Counted from the stretch's first letter, positions 25,947 through 37,541 are shown. The stretch is 64,000 nucleotides of DNA from Metallyticus violacea (GCA_030762175.1 CM060838.1:15816001-15880000); one strand, 5' to 3'. Made by a program: numbers and translations. Notes: a model not told the origin generated them from the letters alone.

Positions 25947-27866
25947 ATACATGCACCTATATTATTATTGTACATTCCTGCTCTATGTACACAATCTAAT
26001 GCATTGGAGTATTTTAGACAAACGTTATAGGAAAAAAGAGCTTATCTGAACAATTCCGGATTATAGTTCAACATAAAAACTAATAGTTTAGCCGCTAGTG
26101 TGCACAACAACACTGAAAATATTAAAAAAACGGAATATTATACTTTGACTTAAACTTTACATGGCTTCGTTTATGCTGAAATACACTTTGGAAATGGTAA
26201 TTGACATGGTTCAAATGTGTGATATTATGGTTCCAAATGGTCAATAGGTACTCTATTTCATTCGCAAATTTGGGGTATGCTGTACCGATCAAAGTTAAAG
26301 AAACCTAATCCCATTTTTTACACGATGTTAGTAACTATCAATGTCGTAAAACCATTAGTTAATCTTCAATAGATTAAGATAGTGTGTGAACACTGCGAAA
26401 ACTCTAGGAATAGAAATAAAATAATATAATTTCCAGTTTAAAAATAGTCCTGTTTTTCCAAATACAGGCTAAAAGTTTTTTCTAAATAAAAAAAACTCAA
26501 ATTACCCATAATTCATTGTACAACTTGATCATTAGAGACTCCACCCCAGGTAAAAACTTATTTATTTCCCTGCCTCTTAATGTCAAACAGTATCATTTGC
26601 CATAAAAGAGTAAATTGATCTACTAAAAGAAACGAATGCTTTCACAAAAAAGTAATACAAATATAAACCCAGCTGTTCCTCTATCTAATTAGTTAGTTGG
26701 ATACGTGGCTTCCGATTGAGAAAATATATTCCAATTGTGATCTCTAATTTCACCGACAGGGTCACTCTTCCCTTGTACTGTGTACATTTCCTTTTTATTT
26801 CAATAAAGATAATAAAGCAAATAACGGTGACTATGTCCATATTTTGTACCATAAAGTGCTCCTAAAATATTAACCTTGAGTTTATAAATTTAGAACGAAG
26901 CATTTTGATTACCCTCTTAAGCATATTGAAATATTCATATGATAATCACTTTGTTGGTGATTAATTTATAGCAATAATAATTAACTGTTGAATTTCAGGT
27001 GTAATTGGATTTGATAGCGGTCATCAATCTTCTCCACAAAACGTTTAAATCATTAGAACTCTGACCCGCTCTTCCATGGGATGCAAATTGATGAACTTAA
27101 TTTAGTGATGAGCAGAGATTGACTTTGGTCAAATAGCGTTATATCCGCCTTTTTGTACATAGGCTAAAACCAATTCAGCAGACCAGCATGTTTTATGTGA
27201 AACTTTACAGTAATATATTAAATAGTTTTGTAAATTAATTTTTGCACACACACCTATACATTTTTTATACGTAAACGATAACAAAAATTTAAATTTGGGC
27301 ATCACTCATATTTCCTTTGGCGTCCAACTGTGGAACCCTTTTAGGTTTCATTTATGCCAACATATAATGTAAAAACTCCAACTAAAATAAGTTAGAAAAC
27401 TGAGGTTCTTTATTCCCTTCATGTTGTAGTACCTATTATTATAACAGTAATGTACAAAAGTTAACTGTGAAGAAAACTATATACTCCTTTAGGTATATTA
27501 AATTGAAAGATGAAAGACGCATTACTTCCTATTGTGTAATTTTCATTCTTAAATCGTATCAAAATTTAAGTATTATTTAATTGGCGTCTTACATTTTATG
27601 AATTCTCCTCTTAATATCTGGTGATACAGTGAATGCATGTTGACGATTAAGTGATTTTCATATTTAACAGTAGAAAAGGGAAATTACAACGAAGGGCGTA
27701 CAATAATTTACCTGGCTGAATATAGAAGAAGTTAAAACGAGTGTGCTGAAACAAGTTACCTGTAAATCTCGTTCCTACATTATCAACCCAGTTACTTCAA
27801 ACATTTAAAAAGACAGAATGTCGGGATGTTTAATGCAAATCTAGTAAGAAATTGCTTGATATGATG
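25947..27866. other. No gene or repeat recognised
   Basis: AT-rich sequence with no open frame above 60 codons of interest and no recognisable repeat. Confidence 0.5.
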
Positions 27867-27917
27867 CACCCTTCAAACTTGGGCACCCTTCAAACTTGGG
27901 CACCCTTCAAACTTGGT
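27867..27917 (+). repeat. Three-copy 17-bp tandem repeat
   Basis: The unit cacccttcaaacttggg is repeated exactly at 27867-27883 and 27884-27900. A third copy at 27901-27917 diverges in its last bases. It looks like a small recent tandem duplication. Confidence 0.9.
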
Positions 27918-28277
27918 ATTCTTGATAAACAAAGAGAACAAGTCGAGGAAGGTCCAGAACATATGAGAATTGCTTCATTAAGTTATAAAGTTAAGTATTA
28001 CGGCAAGCTATATGACTGACTTGAGACTCTATTCTATAGAAGTAATTTACAAAGAAATAGAGTACGTAATTCAAGATTAGCAGGTCTGAAGAAGTGACCA
28101 TCTTGGTGCATAGAGTTTAAGAAATACGTTCAAGATAGTTCAGAATGTGTACTGCGAATGTTGGTGACATTTTGGTATATGAGAGTATAGTATTGTCTAG
28201 AGAAATTGTAGTTACTCCATGAGGAATACGTTTTTCATTGATCGACTATGGAAATAGGGACTTGGAGTTTATGATTC

Positions 28278-29147
28278 TACAAAGGCCACCCAGAACATAA
28301 ATTTCTCTCACCGTCAACAGATGGCTGGCCATGCATTATGAGAGGCGAGTGCGCATGCCCGAGACATTAAGGAAGTGGCAATCGTATGCAATCATTGCCT
28401 CTTCCCTTCCTGTCGTAGTATCGCTATAGTAGCGGTTGAAAGTCTGGTTCTTATTCCTGCGTGGTTATGTTTTTGCTGATTGTTGATTTATTTTATTTAC
28501 GGACACTTTTTAATATCTCAGGTCAGCGTCCCATTCAATTCAGGGCGTGAAACGGCCGATAAATTTTGCCCAGAGGCCTCTTCTTTCAGGCTTCAGGTTC
28601 TTTTATGTACCGTAAATCTATTTATTTCTCTTCCGAAGGAAGACATACGTAGTATTTTTAAACCCGAAAAATCCATTGAAAACGCGATCTTGGGTTTACA
28701 GGTAATTATGGTTACCACTAGACCGCCAGGACCGAAATGGTTATGTCTGTGATCAAGTTTTTGACCGCATAGAACGTAGCGCCGATAGAAATCCATCGTC
28801 AGGTTTATCATGTGTAAGGACCGGACGTCATGAGCAAGATGCCGCCGGTTTTCCTCAAAACCTCCACGCCGAGGAACACCGTCGCTCGTTAGTGACGACC
28901 TTGTGGAGTTTGTACGATTAAGAAAACACAGCAGCCTTACACTGGTTCCTATTCCAGGCGGCAGACCTCTACGACACCGGAATATAAACGTTGGTCCCAC
29001 GGTATGTCAAGTGTCTCAATCCGGTGGTGAATATGTTGAAAAGTAGTTCATTGATTGCTGTGTTTGTTCCAATAAATGGATCAATGTAAATATGTTTTCA
29101 TTCCGTGTACGGCCCTAGGGAAACTTATTTTCTGGATCGTCCTCGTA
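28278..29147 (+). mobile_element. Mariner-type transposon, internally deleted and split by a SINE
   Basis: The left end TAcaaaggccacccagaaca starts at 28278. The right end, read inward from 29147, is TAcgaggacgatccagaaaa. About three quarters of the terminal 31 bases agree. Immediately right of the inserted SINE (28471-28737) the transposase N-terminus reads VIKFLTA, then IEIHRQ, GPDVMSK, CRRF and a PSLVSDDLVEFV block, with one stop and shifts. The frame then jumps to the C-terminal GGEYVEK and a stop at about 29048. The DDE region is absent. Without the SINE and its duplicated site the element is about 594 bp, against about 1.3 kb for a complete mariner. TA at each end is the expected target duplication. 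Confidence 0.8.
28471..28737 (-). mobile_element. SINE family B copy inserted in a mariner, 9-bp duplication
   Basis: The tail-proximal end (ttatttacggacactttttaa) is at the left, followed by gggcgtgaaacggccgataa, the ttctttcaggcttcaggttc block, the tctcttccgaaggaagacat block and a diverged head ending gccaggaccgaaa. It is flanked by tggttatgt at 28462-28470 and 28738-28746. The interrupted sequence on both sides belongs to one mariner element, so this SINE is younger than that mariner. Confidence 0.9.
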
Positions 29148-30257
29148 CAATGGGGTTTGTACAGTGGAAGCACAAAACTTCCCCAATCCCAAAATGGAAA
29201 TGTTTGTAGTCAAGATTATGGCAACTTTTTCTGGAATGAAAAGCGCTTTTGTTCCTTGAGTGCATGTTACCCATCACTGGGAAGAACTGCACTAACAGAT
29301 GATCGTATTGTGGAACTTTATCAAGTAGTTGAGAGGAGGGGGGGGGGTGGCAAGCCTGCGTTACTTAAGTTAATGGGTCGGTGCACATGTAACAAAAGCA
29401 CAACTGCCTCCGAAAATGGTACGTTTCAGCAACTAAATCATCCACCCCAACAGCCCTAATTCGACTCTCGAGTATTTCCTGCTTTAAGTTTTGAAGAAAT
29501 TCTTACCGAGTGACGAAATTAGGAAAGCTGTGACGTAATTGTTTATTTATTTTTTTCAAATGTGCTAAAGTCGTTGAAATAAGTATGGATAAAGTGAATG
29601 ATAAAGAAATCAGTAGCTTATTTCCTTCTAAATTAAGTAGATAAAATAACGAATGCTTCTCCTCTTATAATAATTGTCATTATATTTGAATAGAATAATA
29701 AGCGCCTATCTTCAGCTGATGTAGCTGATAAATTTTGCTTAAAAGATATCCAAAAATATCCAGCTAATATTAATTCTTGAATTATATCAATATAGTGAAG
29801 GAATTTTCTACGATTGTTTTTTATGTATTTCTACTTCTACTTACTAGACATTTCGCACATCGCAGAAGAAGATTGTCCTCAAGCGTTCTCTTGTTGTGTT
29901 TTAAATGACTAGCATCTTGGTAAATTATAAAATTAATTATTGCGTGCTGAATGACGAACAGCCAAAGGAGAAGGTTCCAAGTACTATCAGATTTTGACTT
30001 ATTTAGAGGTTTAAGAAGCTTACTACGTTTAGTATTGCAGCTAAGTAGGAAACTCTAAAGGACAGAGATATTTCATTAATTTATATAATATTTATAAAAA
30101 GTCTTAGTTTCATTTTATAGGTTATATTTAATGCATGCTGAATTTCCCAGCCGGATAAATACTTTCTACATCAGTTTTTAGAACATGGCTTTATATCATG
30201 GAAATAAATCATGTAACTTATAAAACTATATTCATTGTTATAAAGGAGATTTAAAAT
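29148..30257. other. No gene recognised
   Basis: Just right of the mariner, a 127-codon plus-strand frame (29076-29459) starts inside the mariner 3' end and runs into sequence I cannot assign, across a run of ten G at 29338-29347. It is probably chance. The rest is AT-rich with nothing recognised. Confidence 0.5.
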
Positions 30258-30630
30258 CATTATATCCTTTCCCAATATATCATTTCGTCTCATGTATTAT
30301 CAGCGTTCACCGCTTTTTTTTTTTTTTTTTTTAATTTACGGACGCTTTTTAACATCTCGGGTCATCAGCGTCCCATTCTATTCAGGGCGTGAAACGGCCG
30401 ACTAATTATCCTCAGAGGCCTCTTCTTTCAGGCTTGAGGTTCTTTTTCGTGCCGTAAATTTACGACACGGCTTTACTTCCCTTCCGAAGGAAGCCATGCC
30501 TAGGATTTTACGCCCGAAAAAGACCATCGGTTCTGGCCGGGTTCGAACCCGCGATCTTGGGTTCGACCACCAGGACCGACCCACCACCTGTGGTGCCTCA
30601 GTAGTAAAAACGGGCGTTAAACACTATAAA
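30258..30630 (+). mobile_element. SINE family A copy, 5'-truncated, split by a SINE B
   Basis: The left piece at 30258-30313 carries the distal body (tttcccaatatatcatttcg, then tattatcagcgttcaccgc). The right piece at 30582-30630 continues with cacctgtggtgcctcagtag and the cgggcgttaaacactataaa end. The two pieces join in the normal family A order once the inserted SINE and one copy of the duplicated site are left out. The tRNA-like head is missing. Confidence 0.9.
30314..30581 (-). mobile_element. SINE family B copy nested in a family A SINE
   Basis: It starts with a T run (30314-30332, the A tail on the other strand), then aatttacggacgctttttaa. The full family B body follows, including cttcccttccgaaggaagcc, and then the head with B box gggttcgaacccgcg near 30540-30553. 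Flanks caccgc (30308-30313) and caccac (30582-30587) look like a short duplication with one change. Of all B copies here, this one keeps one of the best B boxes. Confidence 0.92.
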
Positions 30631-33430
30631 ATTGCAGATTTATTTTAAATATATGATTATAATATATAGAAGACAGATTTTGAAGAAATTTTGCAGTTCA
30701 GATCTTAGTCTAGTAGTTCTTAAAAATGTCTTTCTTTCACAATAATGGTGCTCTTATATTACTTTACTTCATGCAAATGTTAGACTGTTTTGAAACCATT
30801 TTTATAGGTATAATATATTTCTAAAGTATATTTTAAAAAATAAGAACAATAAAACTTCAACTGACCGAGAAAAAGTTTTTATATTTTTGAAATGAGCATG
30901 GACTAAATATAAAAGAATAATAACGAACATCACGACTTCAAAAATTATGCAGATCAGTGTAATTTAAACATTGTTTTAGTTTACAAACAGCATGATAGCA
31001 TATAGAGTAATATGTAAGACAAGTTTAGATAAACATATATGTTCTGAGTTTTATTGCAAGTTAATTTCAAAACTTCTATTATATAAGGTAGAAGTTTACT
31101 GTCAATTCACTCATTTAGCTTCAGATTGATTTAGATATAGGAGGACTCGAACCTACAAACTGTGGATTATAGACGGGATCTTAAGCTAACGGAGTGATAA
31201 TCCTAGCGATAAATAGCTTGTCTGTGCAGCACATGTTGTCACGTTCAGTGTATCAATTTACCATAACAATAGCGCGGAGGCAAAACCTGGATAAGGCTGA
31301 AGTATTGGCCAGAACATAGACGGTAAGCGGTGTGCCGAAGCTGATAACAGCTTCACAGAGTGGCCTCTGCTGTTACTCCTTAGGGATTACTGCGGAGTTA
31401 TGAATATGGTTCATGCACTGTATAGAAAGAACAGTTACAAACACATTGTCAACACAATAAATATTTCCCTTTTCTTTTTTATCTCAGATTTAGTTCTCGA
31501 CAAGTTACAATATTCGTCTAATCACTGGTTCAATTTTGTTCAATTTAAAATCCAGTTTTTCACATATATGCTATAGTGTACTTCCAAGTACACACATAAA
31601 ATATATTTATGTATAATGCTTAAAATTGACATATATACAGGTTCAATTGCAACTTACCTACTTTACATTCACGAATGTTACACTGTTGGTATAACTTCTA
31701 AGAAAACTGGAAAGTTTGCAAACTGTTCTTGGTGAAAATAAATTCTGCGAATATTTCTGTTTCAGAATATATATGGTTTATAGGGAGTTGCAGACATGTA
31801 ACACTTTAAAAAGGAATTTAAAATAACTGCAAATACCTTTAAATGTTGATGTGTTAAGCCCCATTGACCGAACTTTTTCATATTTCATGTATTTTTGTTG
31901 GTAGATTTTTGAGGTAATTTTTGTTGTTCTTTCATCAAAAGAATGCTGGGTCAAATAGGTGCAGACTGGAAGGCAACATAGAATGAATACTATTCTGGAA
32001 TACATTAGAGTTAGTGAATTTACAGTTAATTTCAATTCAGATTATGTGGAATATTTTTTCTAAACATATATTTCATTTTCTTAGAAACTATAATAGCTAC
32101 AAGGGTGAAGTCAGGCACATTCATTTAAGAAAAATCTGTGGAGTGCAGGAAATACAGTTATATTTGCAATTTGACTTATTTTCTTCAAAAAGAAAAAAAT
32201 ATTCTAGTAGTTCAGTTGAATGAAATACAACATTTTAATATGCAGAAAAAAAGTATATCTCTCTGGTACAAGTAGTTTTTGGGATTTTTTTTCAATTGAT
32301 ACTCCATACAGAGATAGCTGCATATATACTGTGATATTATAGTAAAATTTGTATTCTGATTATTAAGTATACGCATGTTTACGGAGTTCAGTGCATGCGC
32401 TAAGCAGTTACCTTATTGGTAACAGCTGTTTGATTGAACCTGACATTTGTTTAGATATTTTAAGAAAATCTGGTAGAGTGTAACATCAATATATATAGTG
32501 CTTTAATATGTAAATGCGTTTAAATAAACCTCGTTTCTAACATAATATGAAGATGACTGCAGGAGTACTCCTAGTAATTTAAAAACATTCCTTCAGAGAT
32601 ATTTTGTTTAGGTCTGATATTTGACCCATTTTGCAAGTATATTGCCTTTATTTTGAATTCCACCAAAATATTATGTCATATATTAACTTACCATCAAGCA
32701 AGCAAAGTAAAGATTCCTAAATGTAATAAAAGTTCTTTTTATATAAATAATCCAAAAGGTAATGCAAATTTCGCTACTAAATTTTCAATTTTTATTTGCC
32801 AATTTAGTTGTTCATCCATACATACATTCAGGAAAGTGATTCTTGTTTGAAGTGAATTATCCAGTATTATTTGTGGATGTTATTGATAGTTTAAAATTAT
32901 AATGAACGCTCTGTACTTGTTCAACAGTTGTCACCTTTCCTCCCTAAAGAGTATGTACGTATTTTTTTTTTCTCTGTTAACATTCGATGCAATTGTGAAA
33001 TGTAGCTTACCATAAATTGTTTTGAGATGGGGCCCTAGTGATGCATCTACATGCGCTGGCTATTGGATTAAGCGACTCCGATAAAACATAAGTCCTTATG
33101 CCGGGTATTGGTGAACTACACAGTAATAATTTCAGAGATGGTAAAGGGGTCATCTATGGTACGTAACGGAGTTATACGGCGATAAAAGTGTTTAAGTTCA
33201 GTTGCTGAAAAGTCGGTATTAAAGAAAAATTGAGTAAAAACTTGCAATTAGAATATCTTAAAACCTGCTTCGTGAAGTAGTACATCAAAAGATCGTCATC
33301 ATCATTTTCAAAATTTAGTGCTATAAAATCTCTAAAATCTTGGATTAATTAAATTACACTACGGCACTGATACAACGGTTTACTGATTTATCGTGTGAAT
33401 GTGACCTAATCCAGAGGGAGCTATACATCT
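30631..33430. other. No gene recognised; weak tRNA-like trace
   Basis: AT-rich. On the minus strand at about 31135-31205 is a tRNA-like stretch with a classic T loop (aggttcgagtcct) and an A-box-like ttagcttaagat, but the acceptor arms do not pair well. Otherwise nothing is recognised. Confidence 0.4.
31135..31205 (-). pseudogene. tRNA-like sequence, probably pseudogene or SINE head
   Basis: Read on the minus strand it has an A-box-like ttagcttaagat and, about 25 bases later, a B box ggttcgagtcc with a seven-base T loop. The acceptor stem and one pair of the T stem do not match, so I do not call a functional tRNA. There is no family A or B body next to it. Confidence 0.3.
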
Positions 33431-33556
33431 GACTTTATGGCTTAATGATTAAGGGGATAGATCGTAGGTTTGAGTACTATAGAGTTAGCATTTTTATTTA
33501 TTTTTATTTTATGACCAAGTGCATTCACGTGTAGTTTACGAAAAAAAAAAAAAAAA
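33431..33556 (+). mobile_element. Possible tRNA-derived retroposon with poly(A) tail
   Basis: A box-like tggcttaatgattaagg and B box-like ggtttgagtac (about 33470-33480) lie 25-30 bases apart. They are followed by about 60 bp of AT-rich sequence and a run of 16 A at 33541-33556. Immediately right, on the other strand, is another T-arm-like motif (gagttcgagactc, 33567-33580). This may be one or two decayed tRNA-derived insertions. Support is weak because there is no second copy here. Confidence 0.3.
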
Positions 33557-34187
33557 GTAATGAACGAGTCTCGAACTCGATAACAATGATGCCCTTAAGG
33601 AGCAGCTATACTGAGAGTATTATTTGATAAAGTAATAGACATAGAGTGCTCAAATCAATGCTGGTATAGTGATGCCAAACAATCCTACAAAATTTGGAAC
33701 ATTATGTTTATAACTTTTTGAATTATTTTTAGTGAAATAATAGTATTACTAAAATTTTATCTACTACTTATTCAAATATTAACACATTGTTATGAAAAAT
33801 TAAATTTATATGCCAATAGTGTCATGAAAAAAATCTATGAAGAGAGATTTTGATTTAATTTCATTTAAATGCTTAAAATTGTTTAATTTATAAATATTGA
33901 CATTTTTTAAAATTACATTTTGACTAATTTCAACATTATACAACATAGATAAAAGGCTCTTCTTAGTTTTATTTAACGTACTTTCAACTATAAGCACAAA
34001 CATATTGGTACTTCTAGCTCTGTTTTTCTGGAAATAGAAATTGAAGTTGTGATTTTTTTTTTAATTTAAAAGTGTAGAAAAAGAGATCTAAAGATGTGGT
34101 TAGTTGGCATCAGATTTCTTTTCAACTTACAAAGTTAATGTTGTCCAGAACTCCTGACTGGTAAAATAGTCCATCTCTCCTTTTCTC
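33557..34187. other. No gene recognised
   Basis: AT-rich; only the tRNA T-arm-like motif near 33567-33580 is of note. Confidence 0.45.
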
Positions 34188-34476
34188 ACCGCCTTGTGTG
34201 ACCGAGGTCGCTAAGGTGCGGACTCGTGAGCGGGAGGACTGGGGTTCGAATCCCGCCAGACCGTCCCCCTGACTGAGGTTTTTTCCATGTTTTCCTCAGT
34301 CCTCATACATGGCAAATGCCAGGGAGGCGCCCTAAACTTAGGCCTGGAACGCTTCCTTCCTTAAAAAATATATCCTTTCCCAATTTATCATTTTATCACA
34401 TGTATCATCAGCGTCACCGCCTGTGGTGCCTCAGTAGTAAAAACGGGCGTTAAACATCATTCAAAAAAAAAAAAAA
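34188..34476 (+). mobile_element. SINE family A copy, full length and well preserved
   Basis: The head starts accgccttgtgtgaccgagg; the A box is tgaccgaggtcg (34199-34210) and the B box is ggttcgaatcc (34243-34253). The body is close to the family pattern, including tcctcagtcctcatacatgg and ccctaaacttaggcctggaa. The end is cgggcgttaaacatcattc plus a tail of 14 A. Intact promoter boxes make it one of the youngest-looking family A copies, although I did not find a clear target-site duplication. Confidence 0.93.
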
Positions 34477-36239
34477 GTAATATTGGCATGTAAATCGCAA
34501 AACAAGCACAGCTCCCAAGACTGCCTTCGTCAATAAAACTGCTAGCATTTGCTTTTCTAAGTCACCAGTTGCATTCAAAGGAAATGAGAATGGAACTAAA
34601 TACACTTAAGTTCTTGGAAGTGTGCATGGTTTGCCTCGTCTTCTGTATAAAGTTACTTTTTCATTGCAAAGTACAGCTAACCTCAGTAGCCAAAATAGCA
34701 AGACAAGTAGTCAAATGTGATGACAGAGAGGGTTTGAGAGGTTATTGAAAGTGTTTAAATAGTGGCTGCGAACTTAGCGAATTTTCTGATATTTGAAATG
34801 GAAAACGAAAGTGCTTCTGTCCATGAACCTAGCTCTGAATGTAATTTAGAAATTGATGATGATAATTCCGCTCCAGGTTCTTCAAATTGTGCTAGCATGT
34901 GACGCTGAAGAAACAAAGTGATTAGAACTAAATAAAAACTGATAATAGAGTCCCATTGTGTACCCACACAGTAATTATAGTGGAGTCTGTAAAAATTACT
35001 AAAAAAAAATATATATAAATCAAGACTGCCTTCAGAAATTGATATTTTTGGGAACTATGGGACCGCTGTTCGAAAAAAATTGTGTGGAAAAAAAATGCTT
35101 ATGCTACAAAGCAAATTTACAATTAAGAGATAGAGAGAAAAAAATTAAAGATGGTTTGATACAGCAGGTGAGATTTGATTTGTTCAAGTTATTCTTATGT
35201 CTCAAGTGCGAAAGTGACGAATTTGACTACACTGGAGTATGAAGAAATGCATTAAACCACGAGCAGACAGAGTCGCACTTTCTGCAATTCACCGGCGACA
35301 GAAATGAAGACCGAAAGGATAAGCAAAAAAGAAGAAAATTAGGGCCAATCTTTTCAGAATTTTTCTGCCAAATTGTCGAAGGTGAAAATCTAATGAAATT
35401 CAGAGATCATCTCTCATACGCGCAAAGCAAAAGATCCAATCCTACAAGATTGGATCTTTCATAAATTTGTATAAAATTTGGGAATATTTTAGATACTGCT
35501 TGTACTTAAAAATGGTGATGGTGTGACATTATTAAACGTGTGTAATCCATTATTAGACAGAGGACAAACATTATGTCTGTATAACTGGTATTCCATCTGC
35601 AGATCTCTTTAGAGGATTGATGGATGCAGAAACTAATGTACCATGAGAGCAAATAGGAAGGAAATGTCGCCTGATATCTCTCATAATAAACAAACGTGGC
35701 ATTATGAATCATGGTCTGCAAAGAATGTGTTGTGGAAGGAAGGTGGAAGGAAGTTTTTTTTCCCATCGCGAAACACGAAGCTGCTGACATTACAGCAACA
35801 GGCAAGCTGAGAAGAAGGAAAGGTCAAACACCCAGAGGACAGATAAAGAAACCGAGGTATGCCTTTGAGTGCCAGAAGGGAATGGGAGGTGCGTATTTGC
35901 ATGATCAAGTGACACCTTCGTTTCCTATAATGTGACGCGCAATTTAAAGTTACAAGAAAATATGTTTCTATCTGCTAGACATGTGCATATACAACTGTTT
36001 CAATTTGTTTCACAAAGTAACTTGTAAGAAAAAGATTAATTACGGACTTTGCAACCGATATCTCTCATGGCTGCTTCAAAGCGTAACATTACCAGAGTAC
36101 AATGTTAAGAGGTCTACTTTCAGCTGGGGATACCCCATTGAGACTGCAAGCTAAAATATGTGCCCACTTTTTATGCAAATTCCACCCAAAGACAAGAAAA
36201 GAAGAGAAAAAAAAAACGCAACGTGTTGTATGCTACAGA
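34477..36239. other. No gene recognised; purine-rich stretch and a perfect hairpin
   Basis: 34750-35400 has several short open frames with charged translations on the plus strand (for example MENESASVHEPSSE from 34795) broken by stops. It could be a decayed coding sequence, but I cannot name it. A perfect 12-bp hairpin lies at 35430-35459. Confidence 0.4.
35430..35459. repeat. Perfect 12-bp stem hairpin
   Basis: The arms aaagatccaatc (35430-35441) and gattggatcttt (35448-35459) pair exactly around a six-base loop. No run of T follows that would suggest a bacterial-style terminator. In this eukaryotic context its role is unknown. Confidence 0.6.
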
Positions 36240-36470
36240 GTATCGCGGGTTCAATCTCGGCCAGAATCAATTTATTTTATTGGGCGTAAAATCCTAAGTA
36301 TGGCTTCCTTCGGAAGGGAAGTAAAACTCGTGGATCTCATGTCGTACATTTACGGCACTTAAATAACCTCAAGCCTAAAACAAGATACCTCTGAGCAAAA
36401 ATTATAGTCCGTTTCACGCCTGAATTGACGTGCAGTGACCTTATATGTTAAAGAGCGCCGTAAATAAACC
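36240..36470 (+). mobile_element. SINE family B copy, head truncated
   Basis: It begins inside the head at the B box (cgcgggttcaatctcggcca). The body follows: gggcgtaaaatcctaagtat, ggcttccttcggaagggaag, tttacggcac, and the 3' end tgttaaagagcgccgtaaat. The A box is absent or unrecognisable. Confidence 0.88.
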
Positions 36471-37089
36471 AAAATCCTCTTCTCACCCTTCATTTGGAGA
36501 ACTGTTTTGAGATCCAACACCCCACCAATCATATTAGGTCATCAAAATTGTCGAATCAATGCTTCTAGTATCATGCATGCAAAATTTTAGGAAACAGATT
36601 ATATTGGTTGATTTTATATGCATTTTAAACTTTAAAACATACTTGTGCAGCTATATAGGGATTTAAATAGAATTCTGATGTAATGAGAGCATTAAAATAC
36701 CATACCAATGGGTTAAATTGATTTCTGCCAATATAAATAATTTTTTACCAAAAATATCATTTTATTGTTATTTTTTATTTTTATTTATTTTATTATTTTT
36801 CCCCCTTTCTTTCTTTCCTCAGTATTGGTTCTCTTGACTTGACACCAAATAATTCCAACTGCGTCAAAGAGACACGTTCCGCAACTTCTGTCCCTTACTG
36901 TGTGTATTATTTCGAATGAAAGCTGCATTAGTCAATGTCATACCGGTCCTTTAGAAACTAAATGCAATAGTTTTGCGATTTGAACATGCAGACTATAAAT
37001 CCTCTTTATCAATTCGATTGTCTAATATCCTTCTACAATCTCCAAAATTATTGCGATGTAATTCATTAAAATTCTGTAGATATATATAT

Positions 37090-37156
37090 AGTAATTATAA
37101 TAGTAGAAAAGCATAAAACACTAAGAAAAAGTCACACTTGAGATCACTCTATTTCG
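37090..37156 (+). repeat. Left arm of a 67-bp inverted repeat
   Basis: The arm runs from agtaattataatagtag to gagatcactctatttcg. The reverse complement of 37475-37541 matches it with about four differences. A family B SINE lies immediately inside it. The arms probably belong to a foldback or MITE-like element, with no coding capacity. Confidence 0.85.
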
Positions 37157-37440
37157 TCGGTGGTGTAGTGGTTAGCATACTTGCATCCTAAACCCAAAAT
37201 CGCGGGTTCGAACCAGGCCAGGACCGATGGATTTTTTCGCGCGTAAAAATCCTAAGTATGGCTTCCTTCGGAAGGAAAGTAAAGCCGTGGGTCCCGTGTC
37301 GCACATTTACGGCACGAAAAAGAATCTCAAGCCTGAAAGAGAGGCCTCTGAGTAATATTTGTTGGCCGTTTCACGCCCTGAGTTTCACAGCTGATGACCT
37401 GAGATGTTAAAGAGCGTCCATAAATAAATCAATAAAAAAA
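37157..37440 (+). mobile_element. SINE family B copy, full length, between inverted-repeat arms
   Basis: The head has A box tggtgtagtgg (37161-37171) and B box ggttcgaacc (37205-37214), separated as in a class-I tRNA. The body is well preserved (ggcttccttcggaaggaaag, aaagccgtgggtcccgtgtc, ggccgtttcacgccctgagt). The end is agagcgtccataaataaatc plus a short A tail. It is the best full-length representative of family B in the window. Confidence 0.93.
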
Positions 37441-37541
37441 TCGCCATATTTCGGACTCCACGAGTGGTGGAGTCCGAAATATAGCGATCTCAAGTGTGAC
37501 TTTTTCTTAGTGTTTTATTCTTTTCTACTATTATAATTACT
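37441..37541 (-). repeat. Right arm of the inverted repeat plus an inner 21-bp hairpin
   Basis: 37475-37541 is the inverted copy of the left arm. Inside it, 37441-37461 (tcgccatatttcggactccac) and 37467-37487 form a hairpin of 21 pairs with one mismatch and a five-base loop. The right arm can therefore pair either with the distant left arm or with the adjacent inner stem. The inner stem has no counterpart next to the left arm, where the SINE begins. Confidence 0.85.

Noticed and set aside
27867..27917. CRISPR-like array
   Set aside because: The repeats are directly adjacent with no spacers, and the context is eukaryotic.
28593..29000. 135-codon minus-strand frame
   Set aside because: It is antisense to the mariner remnant and continues into the inserted SINE; the coding traces lie on the plus strand.
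29076..29459. 127-codon plus-strand frame as a host exon
   Set aside because: It begins inside the mariner 3' end, crosses a G run, and has no recognisable domain or splice sites.
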